64,000 bases of DNA from Halovivax limisalsi (GTDB taxonomy: Archaea; Halobacteriota; Halobacteria; Halobacteriales; Natrialbaceae): the NCBI RefSeq assembly GCF_023093535.1, contig NZ_CP095757.1, forward strand, positions 682,001 to 746,000, written 5' to 3'. Under the pieces are notes generated by a model, which was given only the letters and a program-made list of their open reading frames with translations, was not told where the DNA came from and ran no database searches. Both the position numbers and the translations under genes were made by a program. Positions 21,999 to 31,530 of this stretch are shown here, one piece after another (positions within the stretch are counted from its first letter, which is position 1; the number at the start of each line of letters is the position of its first letter).

Positions 21999-22774
21999 GC
22001 GCGCCGAGCGACGCCGGGACGGCCGAGGCCGGACCCGAGCCGATCGTCCGGTTCGAGGACGTCTCGTTCGGGTACGGTGATCGGCCGGTCCTCGAGTCGA
22101 TCTCGCTCGAGATCGAACCGGGCGCGTTCCTCGGGGTGGTCGGGCCGAACGGGAGCGGAAAGAGCACGTTGCTCGACCTGTTGCTCGGTCTTCGCCGGCC
22201 GGATTCGGGGTGCGTCACGCTGTTCGGCGATCCGGCCCACGCCTTCGAGGCGGGCGAGCGAATCGGGTACGTCCCGCAGGACGTCGCGCACTCGTCGGAC
22301 GGGATGCCGATTACGGTCCGCGAGGTCGTCGCGATGGGCCGGTACCCGCGCCGGCCGGTCGGGCGATTCGACGATGACGATCGTCGCGCGATCGACGAGG
22401 CGCTGGCCGCCGTCGATATCGGGGCGATCGAATCGCGTCGCGTCGGACGACTGTCCGGCGGTCAGCGCCAGCGCGTCTTCGTCGCCAGGGCGCTCGCGGC
22501 CGACGCCGACCTGCTCGTCCTCGACGAACCGACGGTTGGTGTCGACGCGTCGTCCAGATCGTCCTTCTACGATCTCCTCGGCGAGCTTCACGCGTCGGGA
22601 CTGACGGTCGTCCTCGTCGAACACGACGTGGGCGTCGTCACCTCGTACGCGACGGCGGTCGCCTGTCTCGATCGCCAACTGCACTTTCACGGCGATCCCG
22701 AGGAGTTCGCCGAATCGGACGCCATCGAACGCGCGTACGGAACCGACCACCGCGTCCTGCACCACGACCATTGA
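21995..22774 (+). CDS. znuC: Metal ABC transporter ATP-binding protein
   Basis: A 259-aa ATPase with Walker A GPNGSGKST (near residue 50), Q-loop GYVPQD, signature LSGGQRQRVFVARAL (near 152) and Walker B LLVLDEPTVGVD. The start ATG overlaps the znuA stop (ATGA). It powers uptake of the divalent metal captured by the adjacent lipoprotein. The zinc assignment follows from the neighbour's histidine loop. Confidence 0.92.
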   Translation: MSAPSDAGTAEAGPEPIVRFEDVSFGYGDRPVLESISLEIEPGAFLGVVGPNGSGKSTLLDLLLGLRRPDSGCVTLFGDPAHAFEAGERIGYVPQDVAHSSDGMPITVREVVAMGRYPRRPVGRFDDDDRRAIDEALAAVDIGAIESRRVGRLSGGQRQRVFVARALAADADLLVLDEPTVGVDASSRSSFYDLLGELHASGLTVVLVEHDVGVVTSYATAVACLDRQLHFHGDPEEFAESDAIERAYGTDHRVLHHDH

Positions 22775-22776
22775 CT

Positions 22777-23742
22777 ATGTCCGCGAATACGCTCCTGGGG
22801 TCGTTCGCCGGATCACTTCGCCACATCCACCCTGGTTTCATTCGCGGCTGGTTCGAGTGGTTACTCAGCGACGTCTACGGGGCTGGAATGGAGGGCCTGA
22901 GCGAGCTGCTGGGCGTGGAGATGCTCGGCTATCCGTTCATGCAGCGCGCGTACCTGGCGGCGGTCTGCATCGGGATCGTCGGCCCGCTCGTCGGCACGTT
23001 CCTGGTCCACCGCGAGATGGCGATGATCGGCGACACGCTCGCGCACACGGCGTTCGCCGGCGTCGCCGTCGGGCTGTTCGTCGAGTCCGTCCTCTCGATA
23101 TCGCTCCCGCCGATGCTGACTGCACTCGCCGTGGCGGTCGTCGCGGCGCTGCTCGTCGAAGTGCTCGTCGACCGCGCCGGCGAGTACAGCGATACCTCGC
23201 TCGCGATCGTGTTGACGGGCGGGTTCGCCGTCGGCAGCATCCTGATCAGCGCCACCGACGGCGGGATCGCCGTGGGCATCGACGCCTACCTCTTCGGCAC
23301 TCTGGCGACCGTTTCGCGAGATCACGTCGGCGTCCTCGTCGCGATGACCGTCGCGGTCGCGGTTCTGGTCGCGCTGGCGTACCGCCCGCTCGTCTACGTC
23401 ACGTTCGACCCGCGGGCCGCGCGGGCCGCACGACTCGACGTTCGCCTGTACGAACGTCTCGTGGTCGTCCTCACCGCGATCGTCGTGGTCGGGGCGATGC
23501 AGATCATGGGCGTCATCCTGGTCGCCGCGATGCTCGTTATCCCCGTCGCCGCGGCGAACCCGCTCGCCCGGAGCTTCGGGGAGTCGCTCCTGCTCGCCGT
23601 CCTCGTCGGCGTGGGTGCGGCCGTCGGCGGCGTCTCCCTCTCCTACGCCTACGGTCTCGCGACGGGCGGTTCGATCGTCGTCGCCGCGATCGCCGTCTAC
23701 GCCGTCTCGATCGGGTTCGGCGGCTGGCGACGGTCGGGGTAG
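22777..23742 (+). CDS. znuB: Metal ABC transporter permease
   Basis: A 321-aa ABC-3 family permease with eight or so hydrophobic segments and the typical HREMAMIGDTLAHTAFAGVAVG coupling region. The last helices end with VYAVSIGFGGWRRSG. ATG 22777 is two bases after the ATPase stop; TTG 22771 would give an overlapping start. It closes the three-gene importer operon. Confidence 0.9.
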   Translation: MSANTLLGSFAGSLRHIHPGFIRGWFEWLLSDVYGAGMEGLSELLGVEMLGYPFMQRAYLAAVCIGIVGPLVGTFLVHREMAMIGDTLAHTAFAGVAVGLFVESVLSISLPPMLTALAVAVVAALLVEVLVDRAGEYSDTSLAIVLTGGFAVGSILISATDGGIAVGIDAYLFGTLATVSRDHVGVLVAMTVAVAVLVALAYRPLVYVTFDPRAARAARLDVRLYERLVVVLTAIVVVGAMQIMGVILVAAMLVIPVAAANPLARSFGESLLLAVLVGVGAAVGGVSLSYAYGLATGGSIVVAAIAVYAVSIGFGGWRRSG

Positions 23743-23790
23743 CCGGGGGTGACCGCTCGCTGGCGAGACCGGCAGTGGTAGGCAGTCCGC

Positions 23791-23796
23791 TTTATC
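23791..23796 (+). promoter_or_regulatory. TATA box of the LUD-protein gene
   Basis: TTTATC lies 23-28 bases before the ATG at 23819, giving a leaderless transcript separate from the metal transporter operon. Confidence 0.5.
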
Positions 23797-23818
23797 GGCC
23801 GTGTGGTGACGGGGCTGT

Positions 23819-24484
23819 ATGTCGGACGAGTACTACACGAAGGGTGATCTCGCGGCCGGACTCGACGAGGAAGCGTCGGCGTTCGACCAGGTGCCGGACG
23901 ACGAGACGGTCCGGGCGGTCGTCGATCGCATCGAGGAGCGAAACGTCGCGGTGTCAGTCGTCGACGATCCCGACGAGGCCCGCGAGCTCCTCCGCGAGCG
24001 GATTCCCGATGGGGCGACGGTCAACGACGGCCACTCGACGACGCTCGAGGAGCTGGGCTTTACCGACGACCTCGAAGCGGCCGAGGATTTCGAGTACGTC
24101 GGCAATCGACTCGCCGAGATCGACGACGAGGCCGAACGGGCCGAGGTGCGCCGTGAAGCGGTGACGGCGGACGTCTTCTTCGACAGCGTCAACGCGATCG
24201 CGGCGACGGGCGAGTTACTCGGCGCGAACGCGCTCGGTAACGGCGTGGGGGCGTGGCCGTTCGGCGCGAAGAATCTGGTGCTCGTCGGCAGCACGAACAA
24301 GATCGAACCGAGCTGGGCGGCCGCGGTCGATCGCATCCGCGAGTACGCGCTCCCGCTGGAGGATGCCCGCGCGGCGGACGTCTACGGCCAGGGCAGCGTG
24401 GTCGGGAAACTGGTCAGCATCGAGTACGAGCGCGTCGACGACCGCACCGAACTCGTCCTGCTCGACGACCGGTACGGATTCTGA
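23819..24484 (+). CDS. LUD-domain protein (LutC/YkgG-like)
   Basis: A 221-aa protein of the lactate-utilisation (LUD, DUF162) superfamily. The pattern ERIPDGATVNDGHSTTLEELG, VTADVFFDSVNAIAATGELL and KNLVLVGSTNKIEPSWAAAVDRI matches the isomerase-like LUD fold. The characterised LutC protein acts with LutA/LutB iron-sulfur proteins in lactate oxidation, but neither is nearby, so the role of this solitary gene is open. Confidence 0.85.
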   Translation: MSDEYYTKGDLAAGLDEEASAFDQVPDDETVRAVVDRIEERNVAVSVVDDPDEARELLRERIPDGATVNDGHSTTLEELGFTDDLEAAEDFEYVGNRLAEIDDEAERAEVRREAVTADVFFDSVNAIAATGELLGANALGNGVGAWPFGAKNLVLVGSTNKIEPSWAAAVDRIREYALPLEDARAADVYGQGSVVGKLVSIEYERVDDRTELVLLDDRYGF

Positions 24485-24513
24485 GGGCGATCGGCCGATA
24501 CGCCGGCGGCGGA

Positions 24514-25908
24514 TCAGTGCCCGCGCGTCGTCGACGCGGGGGCGGGCAGGCGCCAGACGGCGATCACGCCCGCGACGGTGCCGAGACCGATGGCGACGAC
24601 GGCCGACAAGGGGAGTGCCGCGTCTGGAACGGCGACCAGCCCGTCGAACCCGACGACGCGGGCGACCAGGCGGTTGAGCGCGTCGGCCGCGGGGTCGGCG
24701 GCGGCGATGGCGACGAGCCAGCCGCCGAGGCCGACGAGCGCCCCCTGGACGAAGACGAGCGACGCGACGGAGCGGCCGCCGACGCCGACGGCGCGGAGGG
24801 TGCGAAACGTCTCGCGGCGCTGGTAGACGTGCAGCGCCAGGAGCGTGGCCGTCAGCGCGGCCCCGGTGAGGACGGCGACGGCGCCGAGCAGGCCCGCGCC
24901 GACGAAGACGGCGGTCTGCTGGCCGACGACGGCCTCGAGTTGCTCCTCGTTCGTCCGGACGGCGTACTCGGGGTACGCCGCCTGGAGCTCGTCGTGGACG
25001 GCCTCGACGTCCGCGCCGTCCGCGACGGTGATCGCGATCATGGTCGCGGCGTCGGTCCCGGCCGTGCCCGAGAGGGTCTGTAGCTCGCTGGTCCGGATCG
25101 TCACCGTAGGCGTGCCGAGGAACGAACTGAACGTGTTCGAGACGCCGACGACCTCGTAGCGCGTCTCCCGGGCACGGGTGATCGAACCGCCGAGGTGGAG
25201 TTCGTCGCCGACGGCGACGTCGAACCGCTCTGCGATCCGCTCGTCGATCAATACCTCCTTCGTGAGGGGCCCGTCGTACGTCCCGTCCGCGTAGTGGGTG
25301 TCGGACCCGGTGAAGCCCGATCCCTCCCGAATGCTCACCGCGCTGCCGCCGCCGGGGACGCCCGTCGCGACGACGGTCTCCAGGTTTTCGGGATCCGTCC
25401 CGACGTAGAGGGTCTGGAACGCCATGGGCGCGGCGGTCGAGACTTCCGGTCGCGATTCCATCTCGGCCGAAATTTCGTGGGCGTCGTGGATGGTCGCCTC
25501 GAACCCGCCGCCACCGGCGGTCGTCAGGCCGATCGACTCGCCCGTCACCCAGAGGTCGCGGTCGGCCCGGTCGAACTGCTGGGTCCCCGTCTCGAGGACG
25601 CCGGCGCTCGTGCCGGCGAGCAGGAGCAGCGTCAGGACCGCCAGCGCGACGCCCGCGACGGCCAGCAGCGTACGCCCGCGGGCGAACGCGAGGTCGCGCC
25701 AGGCAAGCCCGACGATCGCTCGCGCGCGCGTCGGGAACCCGCGGAGCCGGCCGCGCGCCGTCGGCGCGCCGGTCGGCGAACCCGCGTCGCCGGCACCGGT
25801 TCCGTCACGCTCGCTTGCGCCCGCTCCGTCCCCCGCGAACGGGCCGGCCGCGTCGCCGCCGGACGCGTCCCGGTCCTCGCCCGGTCGATCGTCAGCCACC
25901 GCGATCAC
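24514..25908 (-). CDS. FtsX-like ABC transporter permease (second of pair)
   Basis: A 464-aa MacB/FtsX-family permease. After a disordered acidic N-terminus (about 60 residues) comes a first membrane helix (LLAVAGVALAVLTLLLLAG), a large extracytoplasmic domain, and three C-terminal helices (LGAVAVLTGAALTATLLALH, SLVFVQGALVGLGGWLV, AVVAIGLGTVAGVIAVW). It likely acts in export or mechanotransmission with the ATPase at 27.1-27.9 kb. GTG 25908 overlaps the preceding permease gene; GTG 25899 is an alternative start. Confidence 0.85.
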   Translation of the reverse strand: MIAVADDRPGEDRDASGGDAAGPFAGDGAGASERDGTGAGDAGSPTGAPTARGRLRGFPTRARAIVGLAWRDLAFARGRTLLAVAGVALAVLTLLLLAGTSAGVLETGTQQFDRADRDLWVTGESIGLTTAGGGGFEATIHDAHEISAEMESRPEVSTAAPMAFQTLYVGTDPENLETVVATGVPGGGSAVSIREGSGFTGSDTHYADGTYDGPLTKEVLIDERIAERFDVAVGDELHLGGSITRARETRYEVVGVSNTFSSFLGTPTVTIRTSELQTLSGTAGTDAATMIAITVADGADVEAVHDELQAAYPEYAVRTNEEQLEAVVGQQTAVFVGAGLLGAVAVLTGAALTATLLALHVYQRRETFRTLRAVGVGGRSVASLVFVQGALVGLGGWLVAIAAADPAADALNRLVARVVGFDGLVAVPDAALPLSAVVAIGLGTVAGVIAVWRLPAPASTTRGH

Positions 25909-27112
25909 CGTCCGCGTCGACCTGTCTGATCGCGATCGCGACGCTCGGGAGCGAACAGCCGGCGATCACCCACGCGACGAGCGGGCCGTAGACCAGCAAG
26001 AGCGGGTGAAAGGAGAGCGGTCCGTCCAGTCCCGTCAGCTCCCGGGCGAGCGCGTTACCCCCGCGAATGCTGGCGATCCCGAGCGCCGTGCCCGCGACCC
26101 CGCCCAGCGTCGCGAGGACGAACGCTTGGACGGCGAACAGCCCGCGCTGGCGCCGACGCGGAACGCCGATCGCGCGCAGCGTCTCGACGGCCCGTCGCTC
26201 CGAGAGGACGTCCATCGCGGTGGTGACGGCCACGAAGAGCGTGCCGACGAGGACCGAGACGACGAGGGCGGCCAGGCTCAACGCCAGCGGCAAGTCCGCG
26301 TCGCCGAGGCGACTCATCGCGAGCTCGTCGCTCGACCGGGCCTCGCTCGAGGGATAGACCGACTCGAGGGCCGCGGGATCGACGCCGTCGCCGCGGACGA
26401 CGAACCGATCCGCCTCGCCGGGCGCGCCGGCGAGGGACTGGGCCGTCGAGAGGTCGAAGACGACCAGCGGCGTCGCGCTGGCGAGGCCGTCGGCTTCCCC
26501 CACGTCGACGACCGGATAGCTCGTCCCGCCGATCGCGATCGACTCGCCGCGCCCGACCGAGAGCTCGGCCGCGGCCCCGTCGCTCAGTATGGCGCCCTCC
26601 TGAGTCCGGAGCGCCGACGGGTCGATCCCGTAGAGGTCGACGCCGGCGCTCGGATCGACGCCCACCGCCAGCACGAAGGTGCTGTCGTCGGTCCGGACGA
26701 CATCCGTCCGGACGGGACTCACGCCTTCGACGCCGTCGATCGCGCGCATTCGCTCGGCGCCCTCCTCGACCGACCCGAACGACGGGCCGCCGGTCGCCAC
26801 GAGCGGCGAACCGGACGAATCGGCGGGGCTCACCCAGTACTCCTGGGCGCCGAGGCCGGTCGCCGGCGCGACGAGTCCCAGCGAGAGCCCGGAGACGACG
26901 AGCAAGAGCGCCACCGCGATGGCGACGCCGCCGACGGCGGCCAGGCTCCGTCGCGGTGCGGTTCGACGCAAGCGGGTCCAGGTTCGACGGACGGCCAGGC
27001 CCAGCCATCCGATCCGTCGCCGGAGCCACGTCCGAACGGTATCGGTCCGTTCCGGGTCGACCGACGGCGGGGCACAATCGTCGCTCGTCCGCCCCGGCTC
27101 GTCCGCGCTCAT
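25892..27112 (-). CDS. FtsX-like ABC transporter permease (first of pair)
   Basis: A 406-aa permease with the same plan as its neighbour: one N-terminal helix (LAAVGGVAIAVALLLVVSGL), a periplasm-equivalent domain of about 230 residues with the SIAIGGTSYPVVDVGEADGL segment, and three C-terminal helices. The start ATG overlaps the ATPase stop by four bases and its own stop overlaps the next permease, so the three genes are one operon encoding a heteromeric type VII ABC system. Cargo is unknown. Confidence 0.85.
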   Translation of the reverse strand: MSADEPGRTSDDCAPPSVDPERTDTVRTWLRRRIGWLGLAVRRTWTRLRRTAPRRSLAAVGGVAIAVALLLVVSGLSLGLVAPATGLGAQEYWVSPADSSGSPLVATGGPSFGSVEEGAERMRAIDGVEGVSPVRTDVVRTDDSTFVLAVGVDPSAGVDLYGIDPSALRTQEGAILSDGAAAELSVGRGESIAIGGTSYPVVDVGEADGLASATPLVVFDLSTAQSLAGAPGEADRFVVRGDGVDPAALESVYPSSEARSSDELAMSRLGDADLPLALSLAALVVSVLVGTLFVAVTTAMDVLSERRAVETLRAIGVPRRRQRGLFAVQAFVLATLGGVAGTALGIASIRGGNALARELTGLDGPLSFHPLLLVYGPLVAWVIAGCSLPSVAIAIRQVDADGDRGG

Positions 27113-27891
27113 GGGACGTTCGCGGTGGCGCGATCGACGCGGGCGCCGTCCCGCAGGCGGATCACCCGGTCGACCGATCGGAGGATCGATTCGTCGTGCG
27201 TCGCGAGGACGACGGCGCGGTCGTCCGCGTGCGCCCGGAGAATCGAGAGCACGCCCCGGCCGGTTTCGGCGTCGAGCTCGCCCGTGGGTTCGTCTGCGAT
27301 GAGCAGGTCCGGGTCCGTCACCAGCGCGCGGGCGATGGCGACGCGCTGGCGTTCGCCGCCGCTCAACTGTCCGGGGCGGTGATCCAGCCGGTCGCCCAGC
27401 CCGACCGAGCCCAGTAGCGCCTCGGCGCGCTCGCGTCGCTTCGACCGGGCGACGCCGAGTTCGACGAGCGGCAACGCCACGTTCGTCCGGGCGCTAAAGG
27501 ACTCGAAGAGGCGGAAATCCTGGAAGACGAACCCGACGTGTCGCAGGCGGTGGCGAGTCAATTCGGCCGGCGTGCAGGCGCCGAGGTCGGTTCCGGCGGC
27601 GACGACGCGGCCCTCGTCGGCCCGTTCGAGGCCGGCGAGGATCGACAGGAGCGTCGACTTCCCGCTCCCGCTCGGGCCCGCGATGGCGACCAGTTCGCCC
27701 CGCTCGATCGAGACTGAGACGTCGTCGACGGCGGTGACGGTCGGCCGCTCGGGCGGGTCGGCCCACCACCGCAGCCGGGCGAACCGACCGGGACCGGCCC
27801 GTCGGTAGGCCTTGCGGACGTCGGACGCGCGGACGAGCGTCTCACCGGTCGACTCGTCCGCCGGCGTCGCCTGGGTCGTGAGCTCTGTCAT
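27109..27891 (-). CDS. ABC transporter ATP-binding protein (MacB/LolD type)
   Basis: A 260-aa ATPase with Walker A GPSGSGKST, signature LSGGERQRVAIARAL, Walker B LLIADEPTGELD and the switch His in VLATHDE. The sequence GELD/ADEPTGE is the usual LolD/MacB form. An unusual 20-residue insertion (RRAGPGRFARLRWWADPPER) sits between the first strand and the domain core. It is first in the operon with the two FtsX-like permeases. Confidence 0.92.
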   Translation of the reverse strand: MTELTTQATPADESTGETLVRASDVRKAYRRAGPGRFARLRWWADPPERPTVTAVDDVSVSIERGELVAIAGPSGSGKSTLLSILAGLERADEGRVVAAGTDLGACTPAELTRHRLRHVGFVFQDFRLFESFSARTNVALPLVELGVARSKRRERAEALLGSVGLGDRLDHRPGQLSGGERQRVAIARALVTDPDLLIADEPTGELDAETGRGVLSILRAHADDRAVVLATHDESILRSVDRVIRLRDGARVDRATANVP

Positions 27892-28093
27892 CGGATTCGG
27901 ACATCGAGACGCGACCGTCGCCTCGACGGTCAGTTACTGATGGTCGGCGATCCGACCGCATGAATGTTTGGCCATCCGGCGGCCCGCGTCCGAAAATGGG
28001 GGTCGACGCGGCCTCGAGCCGCCGGGTGCCGATCGTCGCCGCCCGCGCTCGACCGCGCGGCGGTTCTCCGGAGTCGATGCCGGCCGCTCCGGC

Positions 28094-30004
28094 TCAGTTC
28101 GCGCGGCGGGCGACCAGCAGGGCCGACGCGATCGCGAGCAGCGCCGCGACCGGTCCGAAGCCGGGGATGCCGTCGTCGTCGCCGTCGCCGGCGCCCTCTT
28201 CGACGGTGACGGTGCCGATGACGTCGTCGTCGATGGCGACCTCGTACTCGCCCGTCTCCTCGAAGGTGTGGGTGAAGGTGACGTCGCCCTGTTCGCCGGC
28301 GTCGAGGGTGATCGACCGGGTGTCGACGACCTCGCCGTCGATCAGGAGCTCGGCCGTGTGCGTGCCGGCCTGACCGCCTTCGTTGACGATCGTCGCGCTG
28401 ATTCCGACCGAGTCGCCGGGCGCGACCGTCGTCTCAGTCACCTGGCCGTTTCCGGTGGAGAATTCGGCCGGTTCGGGCGGCTCCGGCGGCGGGGTGACGG
28501 TCACCGTGGCGATGTCGACGCCGTTGACCGTGTAGTTGTGCGTGCCGGCCCGCGGCGCGTCGGCGACCGTGACGGAGTCGGACGCGCCGGGCTCGAGGGT
28601 GACGGACTCCGAACCGACGACCGCGCCGTCGCGTTTGAAGGTCAGCGACGCCGTCCCCTCGCCGTCGCCGACGTTAGTGACCTTCGCGGTCAGTTCGACC
28701 GTCTCGCCCTGTTCGATCTCCGTCGCGGAGACGCCGGTCTTCGAGATCTCGAACGACGGTTCCGGGTCCGGCTCGTCCGGCGGCGGTGGCGGGATGTAGC
28801 CGCCGTCGTCTGGCGCGATCTCGATGGTTCCGCTGCTGGTCGCGATATCTTGCCCGTCACCGGTGACGGCGACGTGGACCCACCGATAGTCGCCTTCGGT
28901 CCAGTTGTCGTAGGTCTGCACGTCGATATTCGCGTCGGGATCCGCGTCGGTCTTCACCGCAGCCGAGCCGTCGAGCACCTCGCCCTCGGGTGTCTCGCCG
29001 AACGTAACCTCGCCGCCGAGGACGTCGGTGAGGTTCACCTCACCGTTGAGGGAGGTGAGACTCGACTCGATTTGCACGAGGTCTTGGTCGGCCGAGCCGT
29101 CGGGCTCCTCCGTCATGTTGATGGTGAGCTCACTGCTCGTGAACGTCGATTCGTGGTAGAGCGCGACCGCGTGGTTGACGTTGTTCGTGCCACCGACGGT
29201 CGCATCGGTGTCGATCGTAACCGTGTCGCCGGGCTCGGCGTCGCTCGCGGCGCCGTTGGAACTCCCGTCCTGGACGAAGAGTCCCTCAACCCCGACGAGG
29301 GTCGCGTTACCGTCGACGTAGAGGTCGTTGGACGTCTCGTTGACCGCGAGACCGTCGCCGTCGGTGCTATCGTTGGTCGCGACCATCACGACGTACTGGC
29401 CGGAGCCGTCGCCGAACGCGTCGTGGGCAGATGTATCGACCGTAATCTGTTCGGTGTCACTGTTGATTTCCAGGTTGGCCTGCTGGGCGAACGTCGCGTT
29501 CTCGTTGAGGTCGTCGAGGTCGTTCGCCTGGAGCAGCGTCAGCATGTCGTCGAACGTGGTGGGGAGGCCGGTATCGGTCCCCTCGCCGCTCGGGTCGAAC
29601 TTGCCGACGACGACGGTCGCGGTTTCGCCCTTCAGATTATCGAGGGGGGCGTTACCCGACTCGCCCAGCGTCACCGTTACCGACGCCCCAGTCGGATAGA
29701 TTCCCGTCTCTTCGTAAATCGGACCGATTTCTGTCCCGTCCCAGTGCTTGAGTCGGACGTATGGATTGTTGGTCGTCCAGTCGGCCGCGGTCGTATCAGC
29801 GCGTAGCGAGAGCGGAGTCCGGTCCCAGACCGAGAGGTTCTCACTCACCTGGTAGGACGTCACCGCGCTACTTTCGGTTACATCAGCTGATTGATATGGG
29901 GACGACGCCGCTGTCGTCGATGCTCCTGCGCTCGCTGCCGCGCCGGCCACGGGGGCGATGGCCAACATGACAACGACGAGTATCACTGCCGGTATACGCT
30001 GCAT
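28094..30004 (-). CDS. Surface glycoprotein-like protein with CARDB repeats and PGF-CTERM
   Basis: A 636-aa secreted protein. It has a Sec signal (AVILVVVMLAIAPVAGAAASA), an N-terminal region like haloarchaeal surface-glycoprotein (BGTF) modules, a Pro-rich spacer (residues about 395-412), then two CARDB-type immunoglobulin-like domains (SKTGVSATEIEQGETVELTA and ETTVAPGDSVGISATIVNEG). It ends with a PGF-CTERM signal, GIPGFGPVAALLAIASALL plus arginines, the target of archaeosortase A, so it should be processed and lipid-anchored. Several N-x-T/S sequons are present. TATAAC on the reverse strand at about 30028-30033 suggests a leaderless transcript. Confidence 0.85.
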   Translation of the reverse strand: MQRIPAVILVVVMLAIAPVAGAAASAGASTTAASSPYQSADVTESSAVTSYQVSENLSVWDRTPLSLRADTTAADWTTNNPYVRLKHWDGTEIGPIYEETGIYPTGASVTVTLGESGNAPLDNLKGETATVVVGKFDPSGEGTDTGLPTTFDDMLTLLQANDLDDLNENATFAQQANLEINSDTEQITVDTSAHDAFGDGSGQYVVMVATNDSTDGDGLAVNETSNDLYVDGNATLVGVEGLFVQDGSSNGAASDAEPGDTVTIDTDATVGGTNNVNHAVALYHESTFTSSELTINMTEEPDGSADQDLVQIESSLTSLNGEVNLTDVLGGEVTFGETPEGEVLDGSAAVKTDADPDANIDVQTYDNWTEGDYRWVHVAVTGDGQDIATSSGTIEIAPDDGGYIPPPPPDEPDPEPSFEISKTGVSATEIEQGETVELTAKVTNVGDGEGTASLTFKRDGAVVGSESVTLEPGASDSVTVADAPRAGTHNYTVNGVDIATVTVTPPPEPPEPAEFSTGNGQVTETTVAPGDSVGISATIVNEGGQAGTHTAELLIDGEVVDTRSITLDAGEQGDVTFTHTFEETGEYEVAIDDDVIGTVTVEEGAGDGDDDGIPGFGPVAALLAIASALLVARRAN

Positions 30005-30359
30005 AGAACTACAATCCGAGTCACTGGAGTTATAGGTTTCCCATTATGTATTTCAGCAGTTACTGATATTTTGTGCCATGAAATAAGTTCGAAATCCGAC
30101 CGGTGGACGGAACCGTCTGTATGGGGCCTGTGGCGGGCGATCATGCGGTTCGGCGCGTCGGCACTCTCGTCGGATCGTGGCGGTCGAAGGTTGCCGGCGT
30201 AATCCGGTGCTGGCAACGTAATAAATTCGACGTGTAGGAACGTAATCTCGCTAGCGGGCGAGCGATCGATCGGCTGGCCGACCGGTCGGATCGAAAGAAT
30301 TACGGTCGCCTCCGCAGTCAATGGCCGGTAGCAACCCTGATTGCGCGTTGCCCCTCACC
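30005..30359. promoter_or_regulatory. Divergent promoter region between two PGF-CTERM genes
   Basis: A 355-base gap, locally AT-rich between 30020 and 30090. For the minus-strand gene a TATAAC box lies about 27 bases before its start. For the plus-strand gene AAGAATTACGG near 30294-30304 is a weaker candidate. No RNA gene or further open frame is convincing. Confidence 0.45.
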
Positions 30360-31436
30360 ATGTCCCCGAAACACGCCCTTCTCGCCCTTCTCTTGATCGG
30401 TTGTGTCGGCGCGGTCACGCTCGCCGCGAGCGCAGCCCCGGCGTACGACCTCACGGCCTCCCAGTCGATCGACACCCCCGAACAAACGGTGAGCATTCAC
30501 GGAAACACGTACACGATTACGTCCATCGCCACCGCGGCCCCGGACTCGTCCGTAACGGTCGACGTTACGGTGCCGGACGACACGTCGTACGCCGTGGATC
30601 TCTACAACGACGACGAACAGGTCGTCGTGGACCCGACCCTCGGAACTGGCTCCGGGACGGTCTCGGTCACGACCGAGGGCGTCGCCCCCGGGACCTACGC
30701 GCTCACGCTCCAGGCCGACAACGACTTTCGGGACGTCCAGCCCCTCGTCGTCGAGGGATACGACGTGTCGCTCTCCGCGCCGACGTCCGTCGAGGCCGGC
30801 ACGCCCCTGACTGTGAGCGTCGACGCGACCCCGACCGCCTCGTCTGGGGACCCGGCGGGCGGCGTCGAAGTCGCCGTCTGGAACGGCGACACCACGCGCC
30901 GCGTCGACGCGGAGCCGGTCGACGGTGAGGCGTACGAGGCGACGATCGAGGGTCTCGAACCCGGCGAGTACGAGATCTACGCCGCGGCGCTCGGGAGCGG
31001 GACGGTGATGGGCGAACCCGAAGTGCTGGGCGCGACGGGTGATCGGACGGTGACGGTCACGAACGACGCCGGCGGTGACGACCCGCCGGATGACGGTGGC
31101 GACGACCCACCCGACGAGGACGACGGCGACGGAACTGACGACGGCGGTGACGGATCCGGCGACGGCGATTCCGGGACGTCGGACGACGCTGACGACGGAT
31201 CCGGCGACGGCGGGACGGGTGCTGGCAGCGATGGCGACACGGGCGAATCCACCGACGGTACCGACGACGGAGACAACGAGTCCTCCGGGAGCGAGACGAT
31301 CGACCCGACCGATCCCGCGGCGGACGACGGGGCGAACGGCGGCTCCGACGACGATCCGGTCCCCGGCTTCGGACTCGAAGCGCTCCTCGTCGGCGCGCTC
31401 GCAGGCCTCGCACTCGCGATTCGACGGGTCGACTGA
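30360..31436 (+). CDS. Secreted PGF-CTERM protein with Asp/Gly-rich stalk
   Basis: A 358-aa surface protein. ATG 30360 gives a good signal peptide (HALLALLLIGCVGAVTLAAS); the upstream ATG at 30321 would add 13 residues before it. Two immunoglobulin-like beta domains follow (VTVPDDTSYAVDLYNDDEQV and APTSVEAGTPLTVSVDATPT). Next comes a stalk of about 85 residues made almost only of Asp, Gly, Ser, Thr and Glu, then the PGF-CTERM signal VPGFGLEALLVGALAGLALA plus RR. Function is unknown; architecture indicates an archaeosortase-anchored cell-surface protein. It is divergent from the larger PGF-CTERM gene. Confidence 0.85.
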   Translation: MSPKHALLALLLIGCVGAVTLAASAAPAYDLTASQSIDTPEQTVSIHGNTYTITSIATAAPDSSVTVDVTVPDDTSYAVDLYNDDEQVVVDPTLGTGSGTVSVTTEGVAPGTYALTLQADNDFRDVQPLVVEGYDVSLSAPTSVEAGTPLTVSVDATPTASSGDPAGGVEVAVWNGDTTRRVDAEPVDGEAYEATIEGLEPGEYEIYAAALGSGTVMGEPEVLGATGDRTVTVTNDAGGDDPPDDGGDDPPDEDDGDGTDDGGDGSGDGDSGTSDDADDGSGDGGTGAGSDGDTGESTDGTDDGDNESSGSETIDPTDPAADDGANGGSDDDPVPGFGLEALLVGALAGLALAIRRVD

Positions 31437-31530
31437 CGGCTCTCCTCGGTCGGAACGAACTGTACGAGCATGAACCGCCCGCTGACCGTCGTATTTGCCG
31501 TCCGCTTCTCCGGATGGCGAGCCCGCGCCG

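Noticed and set aside
25424-27382. A 652-codon open frame on the plus strand
   Set aside because: Antisense to the ABC permease genes, without any domain; the permeases have clear motifs, starts and overlaps.
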